Made by a program: the position numbers and the translations under genes. The notes beneath the pieces were generated by a model. It ran no database searches, was not told the DNA's origin, and was given only the letters and a program-made list of their open reading frames with translations. Of a stretch of 64,000 nt of DNA, positions 43,586 to 53,985 are shown in pieces. The DNA is from Gambelia wislizenii (lineage: Eukaryota; Chordata; Lepidosauria; Squamata; Crotaphytidae), in the NCBI GenBank assembly GCA_030847615.1, contig JAUMIR010000003.1, positions 285,318,265 to 285,382,264 of the forward strand, read 5' to 3'. Within the stretch, counting starts at the first letter, position 1. Each line of letters opens with the position of its first letter.

Positions 43586-44130
43586 TCATGTGAAGGGTGA
43601 AGACAGCTGCCTGTTAATGACAAAAGTGCATTGATTAAGAATTCTGGTGCCTTCATGTATCTTCAGCATGACTACTTTATTAAAGAGGAATAAATCTGGC
43701 ATGTTATCTAGAAGTCAGGATTGTCTGATGGTAGCATTTAATTTAAGTGGGGATATTTTAAGAAAAAAATGTTGATACAATTTTACATGCTGGAAATACC
43801 TTTAATTTGTGAGTGATAGCAAAGTACCCTTTAGGCTATGAGCGTACATTTACGCTCAACTAAACATCATTGCGCATAGTGGGACCTATGTCTGAGTGAA
43901 CACTGTAAGAATGTGCTGTTAATGTTTTAAAATGGGATCTGATGACGCCAATGTTGTCACCATATTCTTACTGATTATCTTGAATATTGTCTGCATTAAA
44001 AAGCTACTACATATTTTCTGGACTTTTGCTCATTGAAAACGTTAGCTTTTAAAGGTGTCTGGAGTTAAAAATCAGTTGCCTAGCAACCTGTTCCAGTTTA
44101 AGAGTGTTGGCGAATGGGTCACTGATTAAC
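43586..44130. other. no recognisable feature
   Basis: Nothing recognised. Confidence 0.5.
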
Positions 44131-44210
44131 TATTAGCTGCATTGGATGAAATGGGCTCTGGACTACAAAAGCTTATCCTATACTACATTTGTTAGTCTTG
44201 ATGGTATTAC
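44131..44210. mobile_element. fragment of the 'gcataagctttc' repeat
   Basis: 'gctgcattggatgaaatggg', 'ctacaaaagcttatcctata' and 'tttgttagtcttgatggtat' resemble the family at 22,225 and 53,755. Confidence 0.5.
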
Positions 44211-45046
44211 AAAAATAATTAGTGCTGTGTACAACCAAGGCTTATAATTGTAAGACAGTTTTCAGCAATGCCCTTTTGACAACTGGAGTATTTGACAACT
44301 ATGTTGGCTGGCTTGAAAGGCCACTGTAAATAAGTATGTAGTAGTCTTGAATTTATCAATATTCTAATTTAAGAGTACTGTATATAGAATAGAGGGGTGT
44401 CCTTTCCTATAGCAAAATGCCACTTGATATTGCATATGAAAGTGTTTTGGGGATGGTGTTTTTGTTGCCATAGGCTTGGTCCTCCTTCCAACTCTTCATC
44501 AGTGCTTAGCTGACATGAATTATTATGGAACAACTCAGAGGAATCTTTTTAGCAAAGCGTATAAGCCCAATGCAGAAAGCCAAATTTAGGGGCTGTGGTT
44601 TTATGTATCTTTTTAGTATGTGGCACTTGAAGAGAAACATGGATGTGAAGGCGTGCAAACTTGTATTTAGAAATACAGGTCTGGAATCATTAGATTGGAA
44701 CTGTTCACTCGCAGGCTGTAAATTATTCTTCTTCCCCCACCCCCACTCCTGTACAAACAATCCATTCATATGAATAAATATTTTGATTTGGAATAGCTGT
44801 TTAGCTGAAAAATTAAAGAGCTCTGTGAAGGGGAAAGGTAGTTAAAAGGTGTGATACAGCAGGGCTTCTGTTTTTGAGAAAAAACACCTATAGATTTCTG
44901 ATGTTGAATCTCAACCAAGAAGCACGGTATGAGAAAGGGAGAAATGGCCATGCAAAACACTTTGTGTCCCCCACCCCTGCCATAGATTAATATACAGCCG
45001 GTGTGGGGAGCTTCTGCTGGGCTGGTGGCTATTTTTCTGATTTCTC
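44211..45046. other. no recognisable feature
   Basis: No repeat recognised. Overlapping frames 44,506-44,769 (minus) and 44,525-44,773 (plus) have no motif; no exon structure is evident. Confidence 0.45.
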
Positions 45047-45461
45047 TGTGACACGTCCTGGTGTGGATACTGGGTATAGTGGTTGTTCAGGCCATGGGTT
45101 GGCCTGGCAGGCCCGTTTGCTATGCCAGGCCTTGACATGAGTCCGAGGCATGATGGGTACATGTTGCAGCTGGCTGGGAATCCTTCCAGCCCGCTGCAGG
45201 GGTGTTATCTCTGGTGCCTTGGAACCAAAGTTGAATGCCTGCTCACTGGTGTGAGAACATCCTGGTTAGAATGTAGGCTCATTAAGCTGGGAGGTGTGTG
45301 TGTAAACTGAAATTGAATTGTGGGTTATTATCTGTATGTTCTACCTGGTACCCTCAGAGCTGACTTTGGCATGATACCACATACTACACTATCTTGATCA
45401 ATAAACCGTTTAGTTTGAATGGAAGTTGTCTCAGCGAGTGTGTGTTAGCAAGTTCATCACA
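45047..45461 (+). repeat. 5' LTR of the Gypsy element
   Basis: 415 bp beginning TGTGACACGTCC and ending TTCATCACA. It contains a polyadenylation signal-like AATAAA (45,400-45,405) near the expected R/U5 region. The borders are inferred from TG/CA and the start of the leader; without a second LTR they cannot be confirmed. No standard primer-binding site is obvious in the bases after 45,461. Confidence 0.65.
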
Positions 45462-45499
45462 GTAAGCCAGCCCTTCAGCAGTTCCCTGCTGGAGGCTTG

Positions 45500-46930
45500 G
45501 AACGAAATGTCAAAAGAACCAGATGAGCAGGAGATACTCACCAGAGCTGCAGCTGCGGACCCCGGAGACGTGACTGACCGGACAGATGCCAGCTCAGATC
45601 AGATGAAAGAGGAGGAGGGAGAGTCAGACCGAGAGCGGAGATGAGCCAGATAGCTACCACTGGTCGACCTGATGGCAGGGGGAGCCCGGACGGCTTTGGA
45701 AGCAGCCAGCTACTCCTTTTCTGGGATACCCTTGTGAGGAGTGAGTCTGGCCATGGGAGCTAGTTGGCTATGGCCATCAGGACTGTAGGAGTGTGGTTGG
45801 GAGGACCATAGGTCTCAGCAGTGGGACCTGCCGCGGCTGAGTGGAGCTTAAGACTACGAGGTGAGATGACCTCATATGGAGCTGGAGAGAGATGTATAGC
45901 AGTTGAAGCAGCAGATGCAAACTCTGCAGCTCAACATTGAGGAGGTTCTATGGTGGCTGCCCCAACAACTGGCCCTGGCAGATGTGCCTCCAGCAGGCAG
46001 GGGAAGGTCTCCCCACACCAGCCCCAGCGGCACCAGCTCTAGCAATACCAGCGCCTGCCCCAGCCCCCGGCATGGTGGCACCTGGCCCAATACCAGAGGG
46101 GGCCCCAGCCCCACCAGCTCCTGGACTGCCCACACCATCAGCTGGTCCTGGTCCAGTTGAGCCATGGGAGCAGCCCCGTGGGTTCATGCATCACGGGCTG
46201 AAAGTGACATGTGACAAGGAGGCCATGAAGTTGCCTTTCTTTTTCACCCAAGTGGTGGGTTTTATGAATCGTTGGGAGAGGGAATTCCAGACAGAAGCAG
46301 AGAAAGTCCAGTATGTCTCCTACCAACTCGAGGGCAAGCCGGCACAGTGGCTGGTTGGACTGTATGACATGGGAGTACCTGAGCTGGGGAACTTCCACGT
46401 CTTCATGATGGCCCTACAAGCCAGGTTCGAAGACCCTTCTGGAGGGAAAGGATTTGTACTGACTTGCAGTCGCTGTGCCAAGGGACCCGTACAGTGGCCG
46501 AGTATGCTACGGAGTTCAGGCGGTTGGCAGCCAAATTCCAGACTGGATAGAAGCTACAAAGATGCAGTACATCAAAAATGGCCTCCATGCAGACATTCTC
46601 GAGTGGGCCATGATCCAAGGGAACTCTTGAGACCCTGCTGGGGTGGGTTCGCCTAGCTGGCAAAGTAGAGGCGGTGTGGCAGAATGTGAAATTGGCCAAG
46701 CAACGGCAAGAGTTGACCAGTAAGCCAGGTGGTGGAGCAGCCAAGAAACCAAAGACTGTTTAACCCGCAGGCATCCCAGCGGAATCGGAGAAGGATCGGC
46801 AGATGCGGATGGGGCTATGTCTCCGATGTGGCAAAAGCAGTCACCGCATCACAGAGTGCCGAGAAAACATCCCAAGCAGCAGCCAAAGAGATGAGCCAGC
46901 CAAGAAACCCGAGGGGAAGCTGATGGCGAA
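45500..46930 (+). pseudogene. Gypsy gag remnant with CCHC knuckle
   Basis: A short acidic frame (45,426-45,644) precedes the main frame 45,937-46,656. The main frame has a proline/alanine-rich N-terminus, then 'LPFFFTQVVGFMNRWEREF' and 'KVQYVSYQLEGKPAQWLVGL', a capsid-like segment. After a frame change, the frame 46,803-47,078 carries 'CLRCGKSSHRITEC' (46,818-46,859), spaced C-x2-C-x4-H-x4-C, the nucleic-acid-binding knuckle. Gag would package element RNA. Interrupted by at least two frame changes. Confidence 0.85.
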
Positions 46931-47099
46931 AAGGAATCCAGCCAAAGGCAAAGCGAAGGAAATGGTGCGCACCCTAGTACCTTGTCACCCAGCTGGAGAG
47001 TCCTCATGGGAATCTGGAGAAGCAGATGGTTCATCTTCCAATGGAGACCTGTCGGGAAATGGATCGAGCCTGCCCTAGTGAGCATCAGAGGGTGGGCTA

Positions 47100-47560
47100 A
47101 CCCTGAAGGGCACCCTGAAACCATGGTGAGTGGAATCAAAGCCCCATTTTATGTTAAGGCCAAAACTGGAGTCAATGGGCAGGGGTCCCCTTGTAGTGTC
47201 ATGGTCATGGTGGATTGTGGGTGCACTCAGGTACTCATCTACCCGTCCCTAGTTGAAGAATTAGGGTTGAACACAGAAAAGCTCCGTAAGCCCATCTGGC
47301 TTTCCCAGATGGACGGGGCCATGATGAAGGGGGGCCCTACTAGACAATTGACAGAGCCAGTGAAAATGAAGATGGGAGCTCACAAAGAAGAGCTTAAGTT
47401 TGTAACAGCTCCAGGGTTGGTACCAGCTGCAGTAGTTGGCTTGAATTGGCTTAAGTATCAAAATCCTTCAATAGAATGGATTAAGGAAATCATCACTTTC
47501 ACATATCCTGAGTGTATTCAAGAACATTGCCCATCAGTGAGAGACCAACTCCTGAAGGAA
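47100..47560 (+). pseudogene. Gypsy aspartic protease remnant
   Basis: Within the frame 46,982-47,728 (248 codons), 'VMVMVDCGCTQVLIYPSL' places the catalytic aspartate at residue 78 (47,213-47,215). The usual D-S/T-G is D-C-G here, an unusual serine/threonine replacement. 'LVPAAVVGLNWLKYQNPSIEW' follows, the typical end of the fold. The enzyme would cleave Gag-Pol. The long frame suggests this part decayed least. Confidence 0.85.
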
Positions 47561-47599
47561 ATAACCCGACAGAGAGCAGGGGCTGTGGATCCCAAAGGG

Positions 47600-48480
47600 G
47601 CTCGCATTGTAGCAGTGGTGAAAGGGGATGTTAAAGATCTCCCCAGGGAGTACAAGTGGTGGCAGAAAGTGTCTGAGGAGAAGGAATGTGACATTCTACC
47701 CCTGCACCAACCCTCAGACTGCTATTGAACTGATCCCCAGAGCCAAACTGCCTAAGTCTGAGCTGTACTCAATGACTCCTACTGAGATGGAGGCACTGAG
47801 GGAATATATAGATAAAAACCTGGCTTATTGGCCCTGGGCCCCCCAGTTTTGTTTAGATGCAAAAAGAGGGGGTTCTGTGTCTCTGTATTGACTGTTGAGG
47901 CCTATATGAGGTAAGCGTGTCTAATCAATACCCTGTGCCGCTTATGAAAGACATGCTTGCCCATTTGGTCAAGGGCAAAATCTTCACAAAGCTGGATCTA
48001 TGAGAAGCCTATTACCGAGTATGAATTAAGGAGAGAGATGATTGGAAAATTGCATTTAACTGTCAGCTGGGGTCCTTTGAATTCTTGGTGATGCCTTTTG
48101 GGTTGGCAGGGCCCCCAGGGATTTTTATGAACTTGATTAATGATGTACTTAGAGAGTTCTTGTACAAGGGTGTTTTAGTTTACTTTGATGATGTTCTGAT
48201 TTACTCTGAGGACTACACATCCCATGTCAAACTGATCCAGAAGGTGTTGAGCAAATTAGGTGAGAACCATTTATTTGTATGCCAAACTGTCAAAAGTGTG
48301 AATTTCAACAATCCCTATTAGACCACTTGGGGTACTGCATCTCCATCAAAGGGATTGAAGTGGACCCTGAAAAAGTGGAAGGGGTTCTCTAATGGGAGAC
48401 CCCCAAGAACCGAAAACAGTTAAGAGTTTTTTTGAGTTTTGCCAATTTCTACATACCCTTCATTCCTGATTTCGCTGAGG
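47600..48480 (+). pseudogene. Gypsy reverse transcriptase remnant
   Basis: The start ('SELYSMTPTEMEALREYIDK', frame 47,628-47,891) is the canonical region before the RT fingers. After breaks, 'KIFTKLDL.EAYYRV' is readable near 47,980-48,020 with a stop inside it. The frame 48,085-48,321 has 'MPFGLAGPPGIFMNLIND' and 'VLVYFDDVLIYSED', where D35-D36 are catalytic. In-frame stops (such as 48,000) inactivate it. Confidence 0.88.
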
Positions 48481-48559
48481 TGGCCCTACCCCTTACTGAC
48501 TTGTTGTAGACTAAGGGGACTGGTAGCAAGAAAAAAAAGGGGGGTCCCAGGGGAAATGG

Positions 48560-49280
48560 GAAAGCCCCCCACAAAAGACTTTGTGGACTAAACAATGCGA
48601 GAGGGCATTTGACAAGCTTAAAAAACTGTTTACTTCTGAACCCATTCTCGAACACCCCAACCTGGAGGAACCCTTTGTGGTCCAAGTGGATGCCTCTGAT
48701 GTGGTTATGGGAGGGGTACTGCTGCAGAGAGATGAGACTGGAAAATTAAGACCGTGTGCTTAGTTGTCTAGAAAGTTCAATGAGACGGAGAGAAATTGGC
48801 TGGTTTGGGAAAAGGAAGCAGGGGTTATTAAGGTGGTGTTAGAAACTTAGTGCCATCTGATCGAGGTGTCTTCCAAGCCTTTTGAAGTGTGGACTGATCA
48901 TAAGAATTTGGAGGCTTTGAAAACCCTGTAGAAACTGGGACCCAAGCAGATTCAATGGTCTGATTTCTTTTATAGATTTAACTTCACCTTGAAGTTTTTT
49001 TTCTGGGAAAAAAGAATTTCGTAGCGGATGCCTTGTCAAGGCTACTGCAACATGAAAGTAAGCACAAAGATGTCAGTGACACGGTATTTGCACCCTCTCA
49101 GTTAGGACTGGCTGTAACCACCCGCAGTCAAGCCCGAAAGCAGGCAGTGGCCACTGGCCTGGCTGAGCCCCAGCTGGTGAAGCAGAAGCCCCAGATAGAG
49201 CAGTCCCTGGCAATCCTAGAGAGCCCCTCTTGCTCAGTTCCGTGGAAGAGATGGCACCTCGACCACAACCCCAGATGACT
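48560..49280 (+). pseudogene. Gypsy RNase H remnant and downstream tail
   Basis: 'CERAFDKLKKLFTSEPIL' and 'PFVVQVDASDVVMGGVLLQ' (frame 48,581-48,763) are the RNase H start, with the active-site aspartate in VDASD. 'FEVWTDHKNLEAL' is readable at 48,880-48,920 and 'FVADALSRLLQHESKH' at 49,015-49,065, the junction where integrase normally begins. Beyond it, 'LAVTTRSQARKQAVATG' runs to about 49,278. The HHCC and integrase core are not present. Confidence 0.87.
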
Positions 49281-49349
49281 GCTCAAGGGATGCACACTCC
49301 ATACCTAAGGGGTGTGGTCTAGGGTTTCTGGAGGGAAAACAGGAGGTGG

Positions 49350-49470
49350 TTCCTGTATCTATAATGGTTGGGAAGAGGAAATTTCAGCAAGTCTTGCTTG
49401 TTACCTAGTTGTGTGATAAGCAACACTTGCTGAAATTCTGTCTTCCCCACAATCATGCAATGTACAGCAG
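49350..49470. repeat. long imperfect hairpin
   Basis: 'gaaatttcagcaagtcttgc' (49,379-49,398) pairs with 'gcaacacttgctgaaattc' (49,423-49,441) around a loop of about 20 bases. Weaker pairing extends outward ('gttgggaag' with 'cttccccac'). Either a small MITE or a hairpin locus. Confidence 0.6.
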
Positions 49471-51050
49471 TTTTCAGTCTGGCAACCGTAGTGTGGTCTG
49501 AGGGAGAACATTGTAGAAGTTGAGAGGTAGTGCTAGATAAATCTGACAATAGATGAAAATCAGGTAACATTTGTAAAATGGGTAAATATGTTTAGTTTAT
49601 AAACTTATCAAATATATTTTATTATAATATTTAATATTTAAAAAGGCTGTGTTGAAAGTGAGGAATTTGTACTATAAAAACTGATATAATAAAAATGAAT
49701 ATGATGAACGTAAATGTAATAAATGTTTCAAATAAATATAACATACAATGATGTATATGATAAATATCCTATAATTGTAATGTACAACTTATCTATATAA
49801 GATGACAAACCTAAAAATACCCAGTGCAATATGCTGGTAACAAAAAATCCAAGTCCATGCTATGAAAAAAAAAGGAATTAAATATAACTATGTTAGTACA
49901 TTAATACACAAGAATGTCCCGCAGAATGATAAGGACAATATAAGGATCAAACTGCTCAGAAAGGAGATAGTTGGCGAACCTTTGCAAAGCAAACACCAAA
50001 CACATTGTAAATTTTTTTTAAGGTCATGGTGCCAAAAAGAAGTAACAATCTGATTGGTTCCCAGCTCTAACTTATTACCTAACTGTTTGCTGATTGGTAA
50101 CATTTTACTGACAGCCTGCTTTTGTGGTGCACAGGGCACACTATCTCTTTGCACTCATTACTCTAGTCTGGTCCTTTCACTCACGACTATTTTCTTTACA
50201 GTATTGAAGTTGAAAGCTGCTGCTAATCCAGAGAGGAAAAAGGCCACTGTAACCATTTCTGTATTACTCATCAAGGTAGCATTAGCATTACAGTCTGGAG
50301 GTAAGGTCTTTGCTGCGCTGAAGCATTTAACGTAGCCCACTTACTTCTAGTCAGAAGATGAATGCAAAGCAGAGTAGAGGGTGAGCCCTGGTACCATAAC
50401 AACTAGGAGGGAAAGATGAAGGAAAAGGAAAACCCCACTGGGAGGGGGCATCTTTGCAAGTTGCTGCAACAAATGAATTATAGCAAGCTGCTGCTCTACC
50501 AACTGACCTGGAGATTTCCACACAGCCCTTTCCTCTTGCCTGAAGCTGAGCCCCCACCCCATCCCATGGAGAATTTGTACGCTCATATCTTGCCTGGAGA
50601 TTACCCATGAAAGGCCTTGAGATCTGGCAACTATATGCAGATCCTTTACATACCGGTACAAGTCTTAAATCAGTGGGTACCCATTTGTAAGGAAATAAAA
50701 CTTTGGTCTTGTCTATATGGTCAAAATAATACGAATGGCATATGAACAGAATGTTCATACGGACATTTGCACAAGTATGTGTCATTAGGAAAGGGGCCAG
50801 CCAAATTCACCGCAAAGTCTGTGTGTGTCGTGTCTGGGGCTTCGTACAGATTTTTTAAAAATGCTCCATGTGACATGCAAATGTGTGATCATTTGGACAC
50901 TTGCATTCGTACAGATATGAACAGGCAGCATAATCTGATTGGCTGGATGAGGATGGGGGGCAGGGCTAGCAAACAGGGAAAGTGCCTGCGGCTGACATGT
51001 TAATTTTTCAGCTAAGTAAGGGTCCGGTAAGTCGACCAAACAGTGATCTT
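49471..51050. other. no recognisable feature
   Basis: Strongly AT-rich to about 49,850, then mixed. Frames 50,347-50,661 and 50,351-50,785 (minus) overlap without motifs. Confidence 0.5.
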
Positions 51051-51051
51051 A

Positions 51052-51092
51052 TACTCCCTCCCTCCCTCCCTCCCTCCCTCCCTCCCTCCCTC

Positions 51093-51135
<43 letters not shown>

Positions 51136-51163
51136 GTCTTTCTTTCTTTCTTTCTTTCTTTTT
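51052..51163. repeat. (CCCT)n then (CTTT)n microsatellite
   Basis: About nine CCCT units followed by about seventeen CTTT units with rare interruptions. Confidence 0.97.
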
Positions 51164-52009
51164 TGGTAAATACAAACTATTGCTTGTGTGCACCATGGGA
51201 AACTGTTTTGTTTTTAAAAAAATTGGCGACAGCAGATTTAAAATCATGAGTAAATCATTCACAGCCACCATCTTGGCTAGGGGTCATGCGGAGATTAAGG
51301 GGGGGTTCTTTTGACCATGAAGACAGGTTGCATCATTGCAAATGCCTGCTTTTTCAGACTTGTTTGCTGAGCTTCTTCACAGGATATTCTTCTCTCATAA
51401 CCTGTGAAGAGATAAGTCAACTAAACACACCTGGCAGTGATATCTTTGTAAAATTTCAAGCATTACATTTCTTTAAAATTCAGTTCTGATTATACAGTGT
51501 ATGACTTGATTACCCATCCCAACCCTTGCTACTGAGTTGAATGTGAATATGTGTGCAAGCATGCTTTGTATCTGGTGAAATAACTAGTGAAATTACTGTT
51601 CATCCTAATTCAGGTGATTAAGTATTGCATTTGAAAATAAGGGTTTTTTTTGGTGGTATAGTTTAATTCTAACATTCAGCCTCTGTTATAGAAGCGTCAT
51701 GGATATCTTGTCATCGTTAGTTGAGAAGACTGAGAAGAGAGCGTTGAATTTCTTTCAGCTTTCCTATTTTTTTTAAAAAACCAAACTGACAGTGTGATAT
51801 ACACAAGATTGATGGTATGTTCACTTCTTTGTAAGAGATGGAAACAGCATAAGGTTCTGTCCTTGCAATATGTAGTAATCTCTTTAAATCTGATATGCAA
51901 TAAAAACATAGAGAAGCCAGCTCTGTACCAAGTGATAGATGCCCAAGAAAGACAAGAGAAATTGTAAACATAGCACAAATTCATTATTATCAGAAACAGC
52001 TGTCATTTT
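51164..52009. other. no recognisable feature
   Basis: Nothing recognised. Confidence 0.5.
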
Positions 52010-52560
52010 CTCCACTAGGTTATCAGCGCTGCTCTCACTGAGTTGGGAGCCCTGCTCCTGGCCCGTTGAGGCTCTGTGCCCTTCCTTCTTTCCTTCCTCA
52101 CTTCGGTCTGCAGGAAGTAAACCAATGGGAAAGGGAGGCAAGCAAGCGGAGGGGCAGCCGGGAGGGGGCAAAGTGGAGGCAGGGCCCCCAAATCAGATTT
52201 CTGCCCCAGCCCGCCTTCCCCGTGCCCCACCTCTCCCCCCTTCTCTTCTTTATCTCACAGCCCCCTTCCAACTAGGGGGACGACTAGGGGATGGTTGTTT
52301 CCCTTCCCCAGCACCGTGTGTCCCTAAGCATTGTCTCCAGCGGGAAGATGGAGGGGAGCCAAGCCAGGGAAAGCGGGAGGGGGGGCTTCTCGACACGCAG
52401 CTGGGCTTCCGGGTGGTTTCCAAAAGGGTCTGTGAAGTCTCCTTCTTTGGAGGTTTTTAAGTAGAGGCTGGATGGCTATCTGGCTTTGATTGGGTACTCC
52501 TGCCTGGCAGGGGTTGGACTAGATGGCCCTTGTGGTCTCTTCCAACCCTATGATTCTATT
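52010..52560 (+). mobile_element. CR1 LINE 3' end with GC-rich sequence upstream
   Basis: From 52,440: 'tccttctttggaggttttta', 'gtagaggctggatggctatc', 'ggggttggactagatggccc' and 'cttccaaccctatgattcta' are the CR1 3' UTR. The GC-rich 52,010-52,440 stretch may be its 5' continuation but shows no CR1 coding motif, so only the last 120 bp are certain. Confidence 0.8.
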
Positions 52561-52599
52561 CTATTCTATTCTATTCTATTCTATTCTATTCTATTCTAA
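52552..52599. repeat. (ATTCT)n microsatellite
   Basis: About nine ATTCT units grown from the CR1 terminal 'gattctat' motif. Confidence 0.95.
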
Positions 52600-53649
52600 T
52601 AAATGCAAACCTACTTGCTAGGATCTGTGGTGCACAATATTAAGTACATCTCAACATGTGCGTAGCTACATGTTTGACTTTTGTGTCTTGCTAAGTCTGA
52701 ACACCCTGTTCAGTCACACTAACAGCTGTGATTATCTCTGCTGGTTAATTTTACATTGCTTTATCCTCCTCACTTCTATGGCAAGTAGTGGGAGATCTTT
52801 TTAAGGTTATTTACCATGAATCCATGGATTTCCTCTTGTCCTTATTTAAGCCTTCTGTGATCTGAAATCCAGGGCATTTTATATTTTGCTGTAATTTTTT
52901 CTTGCCTTCCATTCTAATTGTCTCAATTGGAAGATAGTACTTGATCATACATGTGTGTTATCTTGCAAGTTCTGAACTAACAAAGTGCTGCTGTATATCT
53001 ATATAGCATTGAGGAGGTATACACTTTAAAACAGCAATACATATTCAACATCTGATCAAGGTGACATGGAAGTATCTTAAAAACTAGCCAGTTAAAGGAC
53101 AGATGGAATTGAGCAATTTTTACAGTTTATCTGCAACAAGACAAAGATGAGATGACTCTAACCCCTCTTGAAAGGGCATTTAGTGCTTGAGGTGCTGAAA
53201 CAGAAAAGGCCGTGTCTCACAGATTCACCACCCTAACTTCTTTTGGTGGTGGGACATGCAACAGGGCTCCTGAAGAAGATCACACATTACAGGTAGGCTC
53301 ATATGGAGAGAGGTGGTCTTTCTGATATGCTTGGTCCCAGGCCATTTAGGTGTACCATGCTTTTGTGTTTTTAGTACTTTTGCCATGAGGAAGGGGGCAT
53401 ATGTGGGATGTATTTTTTCTTTTAAACTGATGAGAAGAATGTAAATTTTGTAGGCCTCTGATGTCATGCGTTGTGGAACAGAAACAGCTTATTCATTTTT
53501 TCACTCAGTTTTGAGCTCACCTCTACTGATACTTGGAGAAACAGAGCTGCCCCTGCCAGCTGCCTTGGTGTGGAAGTCTCCTAATACTGTGGTCTTATGC
53601 TTGGGATTGTGCAGGCCTGATGCAGAACAGCATTATTCTATTCTAGGTT
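52600..53649. other. no recognisable feature
   Basis: Nothing recognised. Confidence 0.5.
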
Positions 53650-53745
53650 GTGTTGTTGTTGTTGGTCGTTTACTTGTAAAGCACCTTGTACAGTGATGGT
53701 GCTATATAAATAAATGATAATAATAATAATTATTATTAACAAGAT
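53650..53745 (+). mobile_element. L2-like LINE/SINE 3' tail
   Basis: 'gtaaagcaccttgtacagtg' and 'ggtgctatataaataaatga' followed by AAT units is a standard reptile LINE-type 3' terminus. Confidence 0.65.
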
Positions 53746-53754
53746 CAGTATATT

Positions 53755-53985
53755 TACTCTATAGAATTCAAAGACATAGCTGTGTTAATCTGGAATATCA
53801 GTAAACAAGGGGATTTTGTAGCACCTTTGAGATTAACTGAGAGAAAGAAATTGTAGCATAAGGTCTGCTTCTTCAGATGCATGGAGACTCCATACATCTG
53901 AGGAAGTAGACAGAGTCTACGAAAGCTTATGCTACAGTTTCTCAGTCTCAGGTGCTACAAGATTTCCTTGCTTACACTTACTCTT
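53755..53985. mobile_element. amniote repeat, 'gcataagctttc' family
   Basis: 'ttttgtagcacctttgagat' near the left end is inverted as 'tctcaggtgctacaagattt' near the right. The centre shows 'ttcagatgcatggagactcc' and 'gtctacgaaagcttatgcta'. The copy is therefore a palindrome, consistent with a non-autonomous DNA element. Confidence 0.7.

Larger units (their letters stand above)
45047..49300 (+). mobile_element. Ty3/Gypsy LTR retrotransposon, 5' LTR to RNase H, 3'-truncated
   Basis: Order: 5' LTR, leader, gag with one CCHC zinc knuckle, aspartic protease, reverse transcriptase, RNase H. Similarity ends shortly after the RNase H region; no integrase core and no 3' LTR were found up to 50 kb. 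The pol order places it in Ty3/Gypsy. The gag ('FFTQVVGFMNRWEREF') and zinc-knuckle style recall the sushi-ichi group that also gave rise to mammalian RTL/PEG10 genes; that sub-assignment is inference. Multiple stops and frameshifts make it inactive. Confidence 0.9.

Noticed and set aside
49300..50000. 3' LTR of the Gypsy element
   Set aside because: No match to the 45,047-45,461 LTR was found in either orientation.
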